Part shown: piece by piece, positions 48,270 to 56,632 of the stretch | How the letters are laid out: every line of letters starts with the position of its first letter | How positions within the stretch are numbered: position 1 is the stretch's first letter | Assembly: GCF_003383615.1 (NCBI RefSeq) | Contig: NZ_QNUL01000035.1 | Location: 1 to 56,632, forward strand | Source of the DNA: Dyadobacter luteus | GTDB taxonomy: Bacteria; Bacteroidota; Bacteroidia; Cytophagales; Spirosomataceae | Length of the DNA: 56,632 nucleotides | Direction: 5' to 3' | Notes under the pieces: model-generated | Database searches by the model: none | Seen by the model: only the letters and a program-made list of their open reading frames with translations | What the model was told of the DNA's origin: nothing | Translations under genes and position numbers: made by a program

Positions 48270-51233
48270 ATGCTACTCAACTGCCACTCTTTCTTCAGCC
48301 TCCGCTACGGTTTGATTCCCGAAGAAGAACTGCTCAAACTGAGCAAAGAAAATGGCTATGGATGCATTGCACTTACCGACATCAATAATACTTCGGGCTG
48401 CCTGAATTTTATCAGAATGGCTCCGAAATATGACATCAAACCTATTGTAGGTATCGATTTCAGGAACGGCAACGGGCAACAATACGTAGGATTAGCCAAA
48501 AACAATGCCGGTTTCCAGGAGTTAAATGCATTTTTGTCTCAACACCTATTTTCGGGAGAGCCGTTTCCTGATCAGGCTCCATGCTCAGAAAATATAGCAT
48601 TTATTTATCCTTATGAGCAACTGCTTCGAACAGGAAAAACAGTTTTTACTGAAGATGAATACATAGGTGTCGCCCACACAGACCCTATAAAAATTCAGTT
48701 TTCACCATTACGTCACTCCGATAAGAAAATGGTGATTTTGCAACCGCTGACTTTCCGTACAAAAAAAGATTTCAATGCCCACAGACTGCTCAGAGCAATA
48801 GACGGAAATACAATTCTCAGTAAATTATCTCCATTAGAAACCGCGAACGAAAACGAACAAATCTTCCCCTGCCATATTCTCCGCTATCACTTCAAAGAGT
48901 TTGGCACAATCATGACAAACACCGAAAAGCTGATGCAATCCTGTCACATTTCCTTTCAATTCGGAGATAATAAAGAACATCAAAATCTTCGCGTTTTTAC
49001 CAGGAATGCAGCTGAGGATTATCAATTGATCAGAAAACTAACCTACGACGGAATCGGTCATCGGTATGGTGACAGCGTCACTGATTTGGTTTTTGACAGA
49101 ATCGCCTCAGAACTCGATCTGATCCAGAAGCAGAACTTTATCCCTTTTTTTCTGGTCAATCATGATATCCTGCGTTACGCCAGGCACAAGGGATATTACT
49201 ATGTAGGCCGTGGAAGCGGCGCCAATAGCATTGTTGCCTATCTGCTCAATATTACTAATGTTGACCCCATTGAGCTGGATTTATACTTTGAGCGGTTTAT
49301 GAACATTCACCGCAAAAATGCTCCTGATTTTGACATAGACTTTTCCTGGCGTGATCGGGAAGATGTAACGCGCTACATTTTTGATACTTATGGAAAGAAC
49401 GGACAGGCATCCTTACTGGCAACGTACAGTACATTCCAGCACAGTGCTGCAGTTCGCGAACTGGGAAAAGTATTCGGATTGCCTGCTTATGAAATAGATG
49501 CACTCAGTGACGGCAAATATGATCCAACCAAACTGGATCAGCTATCAGGCCTTGTTATTAATTATGCTAAATATCTTAGGGAGAATAATCAACCCAATCA
49601 CCTGAGCATTCACGCGGGCGGTATTCTTATTTCTGAAAAGCCAATTCATTACTTCACGGCTACCGATGTTCCGCCCAAAGGATTTCCTACCACACAGTTT
49701 GACATGGTCATTGCGGAGGATGTAGGCTTGAATAAATATGATATACTCGGACAAAGGGGACTTGCCAAAATCAAAGAAACGCTGGAAGTAATCCGTTATA
49801 ACCGACCTGAATCACCGGAGATTGATATCGATGACGTCAAAAAATTCAAGACAGATCCTAAAATCAATAACCTGATTAAAGAGGCCAGGTGCATCGGGTG
49901 TTTTTATGTAGAGTCGCCGGCTATGCGCATGCTGCTCAAAAAACTGGAAGTAGACAATTACCTCGGACTTGTGGCGGCCAGCTCTATTATCAGGCCGGGT
50001 GTTGCCAAAAGTGGTATGATGCGCGAATACATCCTGCGCCATCAGAAACCGGAACGAATGAAAGATTCCCACCCGATTTTATTGGATCTGATGAAGGATA
50101 CTTATGGTATTATGGTATACCAGGAAGATGTAATCAAAGTAGCCCATTATTTTGCCGGACTCACACTGGGAGAAGCGGATGTGATCAGACGTGGAATGAG
50201 CGGAAAATTTCGCGGAAGAGATGAATTTGAACGCGTAAAACGTAAATATTTTATCAATTGCAAAGCGCGAGGTTATGAAGAAAAAGTGATGAATGATATC
50301 TGGAATCAGATTGCCAGCTTTGCCGGATATGCCTTTGCCAAAGGACATTCTGCTTCCTATGCTGTAGAAAGCTACCAGACACTTTTCCTTAAAGCTTATT
50401 ATCCGCTGGAATATATGGTCGCAGTACTCAACAATGGAGGCGGATTTTATTCTCCTGAGCTGTATGTACACGAAGCCCGGATGCTCGGAGCCAATATGAT
50501 GGCACCCTGTGTCAATCACAGTCGTAGTGAAACGATTATCAATGGCAAAGATATTTACCTCGGTTTTTCATTGTTAAAGGACATCGAAGAGAAAACAATT
50601 GAAAAAATTGTCCGTGCCAGAGAGGAAGACGGCCAGTTTTTATCTCTGAACGATTTTCTTGATCGGGTAGCCATATCGATTGAGCAGATCACGATTCTGG
50701 TACGTATTGACGCATTCCGGTTTACAGGTCTGGATAAAAAAACATTATTATGGAAAGCACATTTCCGCATCAATAAAACGCAGGAAACGCCTCAGAAAAA
50801 ATTATTCCAAACTGAAACCAGAGATTTCGCGCTACCGTCATTCGAGTCCTCCCCGATCGACGATGCCTATGACCAGATCGAACTGATCGGCTTTCCGCTT
50901 TGCAGCCCTTTTGAACTTGTCAAATATGGGATTCCACGAAGTGTAATGTCAAGTGACCTTCATCTGTATATCAATGAGGATGTGGTGCAATACGGCTATT
51001 TGGTGGCCACTAAAAACACCAGAACAGCCAACGGGGAAACCATGTATTTTGGCACGTTTCTGGATCAGGAAGGCCAATTTATCGATACTGTTCACTTCCC
51101 ACCTGTTGCAGCCAGATACCGGTTTTCAGGAAGAGGTGTATATAAAATATCAGGTAAGGTGACCGAAGAATTCGGCTTTCTGACTATAGAAGTTTCGGAA
51201 ATGACACGAATGGATTCCGCGGAGAGGTTTTAG
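48270..51233 (+). CDS. DNA polymerase III alpha subunit, short error-prone (DnaE2-like) form
   Basis: A 987-residue C-family polymerase, shorter than the replicative DnaE of Bacteroidota. The catalytic aspartates are D353, D355 and D357 in PDFDIDF and D491 in LNKYDILGQ. Other typical blocks are VGRGSGANSIVAYLL, RELGKVFGLP, HAGGILIS, IRPGVAKSGMM, VYQEDVI and FAKGHSASYAVESYQT. The N-terminal PHP domain is degenerate: NCHSFFSL has asparagine where the first histidine of the H-x-H pair belongs, and ALTDIN has isoleucine where the TDH histidine belongs, so PHP proofreading is unlikely. A C-terminal OB-fold (about 890-980) is present. With DinB and the LexA-like repressor it probably forms a damage-inducible mutagenic polymerase set. 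Confidence 0.93.
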   Translation: MLLNCHSFFSLRYGLIPEEELLKLSKENGYGCIALTDINNTSGCLNFIRMAPKYDIKPIVGIDFRNGNGQQYVGLAKNNAGFQELNAFLSQHLFSGEPFPDQAPCSENIAFIYPYEQLLRTGKTVFTEDEYIGVAHTDPIKIQFSPLRHSDKKMVILQPLTFRTKKDFNAHRLLRAIDGNTILSKLSPLETANENEQIFPCHILRYHFKEFGTIMTNTEKLMQSCHISFQFGDNKEHQNLRVFTRNAAEDYQLIRKLTYDGIGHRYGDSVTDLVFDRIASELDLIQKQNFIPFFLVNHDILRYARHKGYYYVGRGSGANSIVAYLLNITNVDPIELDLYFERFMNIHRKNAPDFDIDFSWRDREDVTRYIFDTYGKNGQASLLATYSTFQHSAAVRELGKVFGLPAYEIDALSDGKYDPTKLDQLSGLVINYAKYLRENNQPNHLSIHAGGILISEKPIHYFTATDVPPKGFPTTQFDMVIAEDVGLNKYDILGQRGLAKIKETLEVIRYNRPESPEIDIDDVKKFKTDPKINNLIKEARCIGCFYVESPAMRMLLKKLEVDNYLGLVAASSIIRPGVAKSGMMREYILRHQKPERMKDSHPILLDLMKDTYGIMVYQEDVIKVAHYFAGLTLGEADVIRRGMSGKFRGRDEFERVKRKYFINCKARGYEEKVMNDIWNQIASFAGYAFAKGHSASYAVESYQTLFLKAYYPLEYMVAVLNNGGGFYSPELYVHEARMLGANMMAPCVNHSRSETIINGKDIYLGFSLLKDIEEKTIEKIVRAREEDGQFLSLNDFLDRVAISIEQITILVRIDAFRFTGLDKKTLLWKAHFRINKTQETPQKKLFQTETRDFALPSFESSPIDDAYDQIELIGFPLCSPFELVKYGIPRSVMSSDLHLYINEDVVQYGYLVATKNTRTANGETMYFGTFLDQEGQFIDTVHFPPVAARYRFSGRGVYKISGKVTEEFGFLTIEVSEMTRMDSAERF

Positions 51234-51283
51234 GAGTAAACTATACCCGATAAGATATAAAAATGTAAATGATTGTCAATATA

Positions 51284-51297
51284 TACCCGATCGGGTA
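51284..51297. promoter_or_regulatory. 14-bp perfect palindrome TACCCGATCGGGTA, likely operator
   Basis: The sequence is exactly symmetric and has no loop, so it is not a terminator. TATACCCGAT, its left half with two flanking bases, also occurs at 51242-51251, forty bases upstream (four helical turns). Both lie 95-150 bases ahead of the M16 peptidase start. The binding protein is unknown. Confidence 0.6.
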
Positions 51298-51323
51298 CAA
51301 CACCTCAAACATTTGACCAACAC

Positions 51324-51355
51324 TTTGGGAATGATAAGCATTACCTATATATTTC
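51324..51355 (+). promoter_or_regulatory. Promoter candidate for the M16 peptidase gene
   Basis: TTTG (51324-51327), 20 bases, TATATTTC (51348-51355), one mismatch from TAnnTTTG. Transcription would start near 51362, thirty bases before the start codon and 65 bases after the palindrome. Confidence 0.45.
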
Positions 51356-51391
51356 GTTTCTAAAGTATTTTATCAATTCAAACTAAAAATA

Positions 51392-54199
51392 ATGAAAAAA
51401 CTCTTTTTCATTTGTTGTCTTTTCGGAGCTGCATCTGGCATAACCCCTTCTTTATCTGCTCAGGATTTATCAAAAAAAGTACCGTTGGATCCTAATGTCC
51501 GGATCGGAAAACTTAAAAACGGACTAACTTACTACATTCGGAAAAATGAAGAGCCGAAGAACAGAGCTGAATTGCGACTTGCCATTAAAGCAGGATCTAT
51601 TCTGGAAACGGACGATCAGCAGGGGTTAGCACATTTCATGGAGCACATGAATTTTAACGGGACCACGCATTTCCCTAAAAACGAACTTGTCAACTTTCTA
51701 CAGAAAACCGGGGTTCGTTTTGGCGCGGATCTGAATGCCTATACCAGTTTTGATGAAACCATATATGAGCTACCCATTCCTACTGATTCGGCAGGCTTGC
51801 TTGATAAAGGACTTCTGGTACTTGAAGATTGGGCACACGGTGCCTTACTTGATCCGTCAGAAATAGAGAAAGAACGAGGCGTTGTGCTCGAAGAATCCCG
51901 TATGGGAAGAGGTGCGCAGCAACGTATGCGTGATCAGTTTTTGAAACAAATTCTGAATAACTCCCGCTATGCTGAGCGCTTGCCAATCGGGAAAGACAGT
52001 ATTCTGAAAACATTCAAACCCGCGACAATCAAAGCTTTTTACAAAGACTGGTACCGTCCTGACCTGATGGCTGTGATAGCAGTTGGCGACTTTGACCCGA
52101 ATGTGGTCGAGGCAGCTATTAAGCAAAAATTTGGTTCCATACCTGCCCCGACCAAACCCAAACAAAGACCTACCTACCGTATTCCGCTTGACGGCTCCAC
52201 CAATGTAGCCATTGTAACAGATCCGGAATATCCTCAGAACCTGATTCAGGTGATTTACAAGCAACCTGAACAAAAAGAAAAAACACTGAAAGATGTTCGT
52301 GACAATATCATTATCGGCCTTTACAACTCCATGATTGGCCAGCGTATGCAGGAACTTACCCAGAAAGCCAACCCTCCGTTTTTATTTGGCATGAGCCAGT
52401 ACGGCAGTTTTATGGGTGACCTGGATGCCTATACATCTGTAGCCTTGGCCAAAGACGCAGGCTCCATGGAAGTCGCGTTGAAAGCGGTTTTAGAGGAAAA
52501 TGCCCGGGTTCAGAAATTCGGGTTCACAGAAGCAGAACTGGATCGTTCTAAAAAAGATATGCTAAACGCGTCAGAACGAGCTTTTAAAGAAAAAGACAAA
52601 ACGAAATCTGTGAATTACACGAGGGAATACATCGGCCATTTCCTGAACGATAAGCCATTCATGGGTATTGAAGCCTATTTTGACCTGGTGAAAAAGAATA
52701 TTGACGGTATTAAAGTTACTGAAATCAACCATGTAGCCAGCAAATACATTACAGATAAAAACCGCTCGGTGGTACTGATGGGTCCGGAAAAAAGCAAAGC
52801 GGATATGCTGGCAGAAGCTCAGATCAGGAAAATCCTCGCTGAAAGCGGAAAAGATGTTACGGCTTATGTCGACGATGTGCTGGACTCTCCATTGCTTTCC
52901 ACAGAACCCAAAGCAGGAAAAGTGGTTTCTGAAAAGCAATTTCCAAAGTTGGGAATGACGGAGCTTACTTTGTCTAACGGAGTAAAAGTGATGCTGAAGC
53001 CTACCAATTTTAAAAACGACCAAATCTTACTGAAAGCAACTGCCAAAGGAGGCTATTCTCTCTTTCCAGGCGAACGTCCCACAGGTATGTTCAGCAGTTA
53101 CATGATGGAATCGGGCGGCGTTGGGCCGTATAACCAGACTCAGCTTCAGAAATTTCTGGCGGGAAAAACTGTTAATGCCGGGCCCTATATCAGCGAACTG
53201 ACTGAAGGAATTGGCGGAAGTACTAATCCTAAAGATCTGGAGACTACATTGCAACTTGTGTATGCTTACTTCACCGAACCAAGGAAAGACGCAGAAGTAG
53301 TAGGTGGATTGTTGGCGAATCAAAGAGCTTACCTGGAAAACCAGCAGAAAACCGTCACTCCCGATAAAGTGTTTTCGGACTCGCTCAACGCAATACTCAC
53401 CAATCATAATCCGGATCGCCGCCCGCTTACTCCTGAGACCATTGACAAAGTCAATCTGGACAGAGCTCTGACTATGTATAAGGACAGGTTCGCGGATGCT
53501 TCTGACTTTATCTTCACATTTGTAGGTGCTTTCAAGATAGAAGAAATCAAACCACTTCTTGAAAAATACATTGGAGGACTTCCTTCAACGGATCGTGATG
53601 ATACTTTTAAACATCCTAACATTTTTCCGCCGAAGGGACGTATAGAAAAAACGGTTTACAAAGGGATGGAACCAAAGAGCAAGGTATCGCTGATTCTGAG
53701 CGGAGAATATGACTATAGCCCGGAAAACAATGTTCAGATTGAAGCACTGCAGGAAGTTTTACAGATCAAACTGATTGAGGCTCTTCGTGAAGAAGAAAGT
53801 GGTGTTTATGGCGTAGGTGTGTCTCAGAGCACCGAAAAAATCCCCTCCGGACATTACCGTTTCAGTATCGGTTTTGGTTGCGCTCCCGAAAATGTAGACA
53901 AGTTGGTGAAACGAACGATTGACGAAATCGGTAAGATCAAAACCAACGGTGCAGACAAAAAGGATATTGAAAAGTTTGTAGCTGAAAGCAATCGCGAAAT
54001 GGAAATTGCGATCAAAACAAATAACTTTTGGCTGGATTACCTGGATGACAATGTTTTTCTGGGGGATGATCTTGAAGAAGTATTCGAGCGTGAAAAATTG
54101 CTTAAATCTATTACGGTCGACAGCACCAAAGTGGCTGCCAACAAATATTTTAATGAAGATAATCTGATTAAGATGGTTCTGATGCCTGAGAAAAAGTAA
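51392..54199 (+). CDS. M16-family zinc peptidase (insulinase-like), periplasmic
   Basis: A 935-residue protein with a Sec signal (1-24, ending SLSAQ). The inverted zinc motif is HFMEH (81-85), with the third ligand in the following EIEKERGVVLEESR region near residue 160. The catalytic half spans about 30-500 and a second, non-catalytic M16 half about 515-930, which together form the clam-shell that encloses unfolded peptides of moderate size. Full length and PqqL-like layout are typical. It is a single gene with its own promoter candidate, a nearby palindromic operator candidate and a strong terminator. Confidence 0.94.
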   Translation: MKKLFFICCLFGAASGITPSLSAQDLSKKVPLDPNVRIGKLKNGLTYYIRKNEEPKNRAELRLAIKAGSILETDDQQGLAHFMEHMNFNGTTHFPKNELVNFLQKTGVRFGADLNAYTSFDETIYELPIPTDSAGLLDKGLLVLEDWAHGALLDPSEIEKERGVVLEESRMGRGAQQRMRDQFLKQILNNSRYAERLPIGKDSILKTFKPATIKAFYKDWYRPDLMAVIAVGDFDPNVVEAAIKQKFGSIPAPTKPKQRPTYRIPLDGSTNVAIVTDPEYPQNLIQVIYKQPEQKEKTLKDVRDNIIIGLYNSMIGQRMQELTQKANPPFLFGMSQYGSFMGDLDAYTSVALAKDAGSMEVALKAVLEENARVQKFGFTEAELDRSKKDMLNASERAFKEKDKTKSVNYTREYIGHFLNDKPFMGIEAYFDLVKKNIDGIKVTEINHVASKYITDKNRSVVLMGPEKSKADMLAEAQIRKILAESGKDVTAYVDDVLDSPLLSTEPKAGKVVSEKQFPKLGMTELTLSNGVKVMLKPTNFKNDQILLKATAKGGYSLFPGERPTGMFSSYMMESGGVGPYNQTQLQKFLAGKTVNAGPYISELTEGIGGSTNPKDLETTLQLVYAYFTEPRKDAEVVGGLLANQRAYLENQQKTVTPDKVFSDSLNAILTNHNPDRRPLTPETIDKVNLDRALTMYKDRFADASDFIFTFVGAFKIEEIKPLLEKYIGGLPSTDRDDTFKHPNIFPPKGRIEKTVYKGMEPKSKVSLILSGEYDYSPENNVQIEALQEVLQIKLIEALREEESGVYGVGVSQSTEKIPSGHYRFSIGFGCAPENVDKLVKRTIDEIGKIKTNGADKKDIEKFVAESNREMEIAIKTNNFWLDYLDDNVFLGDDLEEVFEREKLLKSITVDSTKVAANKYFNEDNLIKMVLMPEKK

Positions 54200-54213
54200 T
54201 TACTTTCTCTGGG

Positions 54214-54261
54214 AACAGAACGGCGGCTATGCATTCCAGCATGGTCGCCGTTCTGTTTTTT
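54214..54261 (+). terminator. Intrinsic terminator of the M16 peptidase gene
   Basis: AACAGAACGGCG (54214-54225) pairs with CGCCGTTCTGTT (54246-54257), with inner ATGC/GCAT pairing, and ends in a run of T residues (54256-54261) that touches the stop codon of the convergent DUF3820 gene. Confidence 0.92.
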
Positions 54262-54500
54262 CACCTCACTCTGGCTTTTAAGCCATCAATCAGAAACATC
54301 AGTCCGTTCAACCTGATCTCATACATCGTGTTGAGCATGACACCTAATTTTCCCTGCGGCAATCCTTCGCGCTCAAACCATTCAAGATAAGAAACGGGCA
54401 ATTCTATAATCAACTGACCTTTGTGTTTACCAAATGGCATCCGATAGGTGATCAGCTCTTTCAATATGGTTGAATCAAAAGGCGGTACATTCTCCATCAA
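54261..54500 (-). CDS. DUF3820 family small protein
   Basis: A 79-residue soluble protein with the family core MPFGKHKGQLIIELPVSYLEWFEREGLPQGKLG (about residues 21-53 in pieces): a beta-hairpin with FGKHKG and a W/F-E-R-E-G helix. The family (also described as putative quorum-sensing-regulated virulence factor) has no fixed biochemical role; the same core is found attached to exonucleases in other proteins. It is followed convergently by the terminator of the M16 gene and lies 39 bases downstream of the pncB start-to-stop unit on the same strand. Confidence 0.88.
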   Translation of the reverse strand: MMENVPPFDSTILKELITYRMPFGKHKGQLIIELPVSYLEWFEREGLPQGKLGVMLNTMYEIRLNGLMFLIDGLKARVR

Positions 54501-54539
54501 TCTATATTTTTAAAATGAATTTGCTGGTTGTCAGCATAC

Positions 54540-56003
54540 CTATTCATTTGTTCTGAGTTTGACAATCAAATCTGTTTTCAGATCAAACAGCTGCTTTTCC
54601 AGACCTACAGGATAAGTATGCGGGTTTACAAACCGTTTGATGCCTTTGTGAAAATGTGTCAGTTGATCTTTCACCCGCTCCCGCGTTTCGTGAATCGACG
54701 GCAAGGTATAGATCAGATGCCCATCCGAGAATACCGGCACAAGTAAATCTTCATAAGCTACGGCTTCCGAAAAAGAGCGGTTTCGGGTAAAATCGTAAGG
54801 ATCAATCATGGTTGATTTGCCCGGCAGTGGCATTTCAATATTAAAGATCATATCAGACACAAAACCTTTCTGATCTTTAAAACGACGCACCTGTTGAATT
54901 CCCGGGGTTGAAACCTTAATAGCCTGCTCAGAAAGTTTTAGTTTATAATCCCATTCCCCTTCTTCATTTCGAATCGCGGCCAATTTAAAAACACCACCCA
55001 GTGCAGGCTGATCAAATGCTGTGACAAGCTTAGTCCCTATTCCCCACACAGATATCCGGGCTCCCTGTATTTTAAGGCTATCCATGATGTATTCGTCTAG
55101 GTCGTTACTGGCTACAATTCCCGTTTTTTCAAAACCTGCTTCATCCAGCAATCGTCGCGCTTCTATACTCAGATAGGCCAAATCACCGGAATCGAGTCGA
55201 ATCGCTCCCAAATCATAACCTCGTTCGCGCAACTTATTCCCTACTGTTATCGCATGTTTCACACCCTGTAATGAATCGTACGTATCAACAAGCAGCGTTA
55301 CGTTATTAGGCATGTGCTGTGCATAGGTTTCAAAAGCTTCCAGTTCGCTGTCAAACGACATCACCCAGCTATGCGCGTGCGTTCCTTTTACCGGTATTCC
55401 ATAGAGCTTACCGGCAAGTACATTCGAAGTAGCATCAAATCCTCCGATATAGGCTGCCCTGCTGGCTGTCATTCCGCCATCGGGGCCCTGAGCCCTGCGT
55501 AAACCAAACTCCAGCAAAGTATCATCACCTGCCACCAAACGCATACGAGCCGCTTTGGTCGCCACCAATGACTGAAAATTGATCAGATTCAATAATGGTG
55601 TTTCCAACAGCTGGCATTGCAGTATCGGGCCCTGAATCCTAAGCAAAGGTTCATTAGGAAAAACAACTGTACCTTCCGGAACTGCATCTACACTGCATTT
55701 AAGCTCCATTTTACTCAGGTAGTCCAGAAAACCGGATTCAAAAAGCTTTTTGCCGTCATTCCCTGTAAGAGAGCCTATGTATTCAAGATCCGCCTCGTCG
55801 AAGCGATATTCGTTCAGATAATCTATTACGCTGCTTAGTCCGCAGGCAATCGTAAACCCACCCTGGAAAGCATGTTTCCGAAAGTACAAATTAAACACAG
55901 CCTCCTGCTCTGCCTTTCCGGATTTCCAGTAGCCATAAGCCATGGTGAGTTGGTACAAATCAGTAAGTAATCCAAGTGAAGTGTCGTAAAGCCGGTTAAT
56001 CAT
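54540..56003 (-). CDS. pncB: Nicotinate phosphoribosyltransferase
   Basis: A 487-residue enzyme that makes nicotinate mononucleotide from nicotinate and PRPP with ATP, in NAD salvage. It opens with LLTDLYQLTMAYGYWKSGK (about 12-30), and carries the phospho-accepting histidine region KGTHAHSWVMSF, the LVDTYDSLQGV block, IRLDSGDLAYLS and VASNDLDEYIMDSL. These are the standard motifs of the long PncB form. It is probably cotranscribed with the DUF3820 gene that follows by 39 bases. Confidence 0.95.
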   Translation of the reverse strand: MINRLYDTSLGLLTDLYQLTMAYGYWKSGKAEQEAVFNLYFRKHAFQGGFTIACGLSSVIDYLNEYRFDEADLEYIGSLTGNDGKKLFESGFLDYLSKMELKCSVDAVPEGTVVFPNEPLLRIQGPILQCQLLETPLLNLINFQSLVATKAARMRLVAGDDTLLEFGLRRAQGPDGGMTASRAAYIGGFDATSNVLAGKLYGIPVKGTHAHSWVMSFDSELEAFETYAQHMPNNVTLLVDTYDSLQGVKHAITVGNKLRERGYDLGAIRLDSGDLAYLSIEARRLLDEAGFEKTGIVASNDLDEYIMDSLKIQGARISVWGIGTKLVTAFDQPALGGVFKLAAIRNEEGEWDYKLKLSEQAIKVSTPGIQQVRRFKDQKGFVSDMIFNIEMPLPGKSTMIDPYDFTRNRSFSEAVAYEDLLVPVFSDGHLIYTLPSIHETRERVKDQLTHFHKGIKRFVNPHTYPVGLEKQLFDLKTDLIVKLRTNE

Positions 56004-56116
56004 ATTGGTGTCATTAGTTTGAAATGCCTATTTACTAAAAAATCCCGGCTATTTAAATTTCATACTCCGTTAATACTTATTCATAGCAGGAGTTAACGGT
56101 GTATTCCAACGACAGA

Positions 56117-56518
56117 TCATTCAAGTCCAGCAAAAATTTTTGACAGATCAATTTCTCTAGTCACAAATCCCTCTTCAGATCGCGCCTTAAAGAAGATTTC
56201 ATAAAATCTGCGCCATAGACGTCTCTTCACGAAGTAAATAGTATTAGGATATCCATTCTCACAATCACCATATTGCACGTACACTTCAGATTTTACAAGC
56301 TGTCCGTTTTTGACATATTGTATCTCCTTACCTCTCAATCCAATGCTCAATTGTCGATCTATTGCCAGAAGATTAATTTCGATAAACTCAAGTCCCGCCC
56401 CACCATAAGATTCACCGGGAGTGAAATCGTAACGATAAAAATATTCAAGCTCCTGCTGCTTGTTAAAACCTTGGGTCAACGGATTTTCAAACTTCCAAAA
56501 TATAAGTGTCCCATCCAT
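56117..56518 (-). CDS. Hypothetical protein, 133 aa
   Basis: The function is not recognised. The product is soluble, rich in aromatic residues and charged, without signal peptide or membrane helix; short beta-strands dominate, and a basic RRLWRRFYEIFFK stretch lies near the C-terminus. Its size and composition would fit an orphan immunity-type or phage-derived protein, but nothing in the context proves this. It is divergent from the partial gene at 56558. A weak dyad, CCGTTAA/TTAACGG (56067-56099), lies between it and pncB and could end its transcript. Confidence 0.55.
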   Translation of the reverse strand: MDGTLIFWKFENPLTQGFNKQQELEYFYRYDFTPGESYGGAGLEFIEINLLAIDRQLSIGLRGKEIQYVKNGQLVKSEVYVQYGDCENGYPNTIYFVKRRLWRRFYEIFFKARSEEGFVTREIDLSKIFAGLE

Positions 56519-56557
56519 ATAATACTAATTTCAAAATAAAAAGTCGTATATTTAAGT

Positions 56558-56632
56558 ATGAAATATGCTGACATTATTAAGGAAAGCATTGCTGATCTCG
56601 TTCTACTGGAAAAGCGAGAAAAGAATGCAATG
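56558..56632 (+). CDS. Start of a gene that runs off the right edge
   Basis: ATG at 56558 opens a frame of 25 codons to the end of the window (MKYADIIKESIADLVLLEKR, then EKNAM), helical and charged. The pattern of a short helix followed by LLxLEKRxKNA recalls the beginning of small helix-turn-helix or IS630-type transposase subunits of Bacteroidota, but this is only a resemblance. It is divergent from the unknown gene at 56117, with 39 bases between. Confidence 0.45.
   Translation, partial: MKYADIIKESIADLVLLEKREKNAM

Overview
The window looks like chromosomal DNA from a Bacteroidota bacterium, most likely a free-living member of the Cytophagales (Dyadobacter/Spirosoma-like; this genus-level guess is inference). 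The reasons are a SusC/SusD pair driven by a FecI-type sigma factor and a FecR anti-sigma, a GSCFA protein, a DUF2723 membrane protein, the nusB-ytxH-DUF1573-yajC-ybbR-coaE gene order, many Tat or lipoprotein signal peptides, and several promoter-like sequences of the Bacteroidota type (TTG or TTTG, about 20 bases, TAnnTTTG). No rRNA, tRNA or CRISPR array was recognised.

Layout. Positions 1-112 hold the terminator of the first gene and, directly after its U-tract on the minus strand, sequence that looks like the 5' end of a group II intron leaving the window. 136-8390 (minus) carries a DUF2723 protein, a NatAB-like ABC exporter, a small conserved protein, alanine dehydrogenase and TsaE. 8542-12227 has two Gfo/Idh/MocA oxidoreductases around a sugar isomerase/epimerase-like protein. 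12521-14102 has an outer-membrane barrel and a small secreted protein. 14822-23740 is a nutrient-uptake locus: ECF sigma, FecR, STN-containing SusC, SusD, then, after a strong terminator, a lipoprotein joining a c-type haem motif to FG-GAP/VCBS repeats. 23746-27110 has a carboxypeptidase-regulatory-like protein divergent from a BlaI repressor and an M56 membrane peptidase, with two matching operator-like palindromes between them.

27167-36350 (minus) holds a phosphosugar mutase, a GH63-type glucosidase, an unusual D-Ala-D-Ala ligase homologue, an NFU/Mrp iron-sulfur pair and a GSCFA protein. 36535-39191 holds a GH16 glucanase and dnaX. 39377-43168 (minus) is the nusB-to-coaE operon. 43635-46094 has an ABC exporter and a PIN-toxin/antitoxin pair. 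46106-51233 is an apparent SOS-like mutagenesis cassette: a self-cleaving LexA-type repressor, divergent from dinB and a short DnaE polymerase. 51392-56632 holds an M16 peptidase, a DUF3820 protein, nicotinate phosphoribosyltransferase, an unknown protein and the beginning of a further gene.

Most notable observations: an A10 slippage-like tract in dnaX where a -1 shift meets a stop codon after one codon; the LexA-like/DinB/DnaE cassette with paired operator candidates and a degenerate PHP site in the polymerase; a second copy of the ligase N-terminal fold at the end of the Ddl homologue; the possible group II intron at a terminator; three ~90 bp tandem repeats with compensatory hairpin changes; a 14-bp perfect palindrome ahead of the M16 peptidase; and TTG start codons for the ECF sigma, haem/FG-GAP and ABC exporter genes. 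All functional assignments rest on reading the sequence and recalled family motifs; no searches were run.
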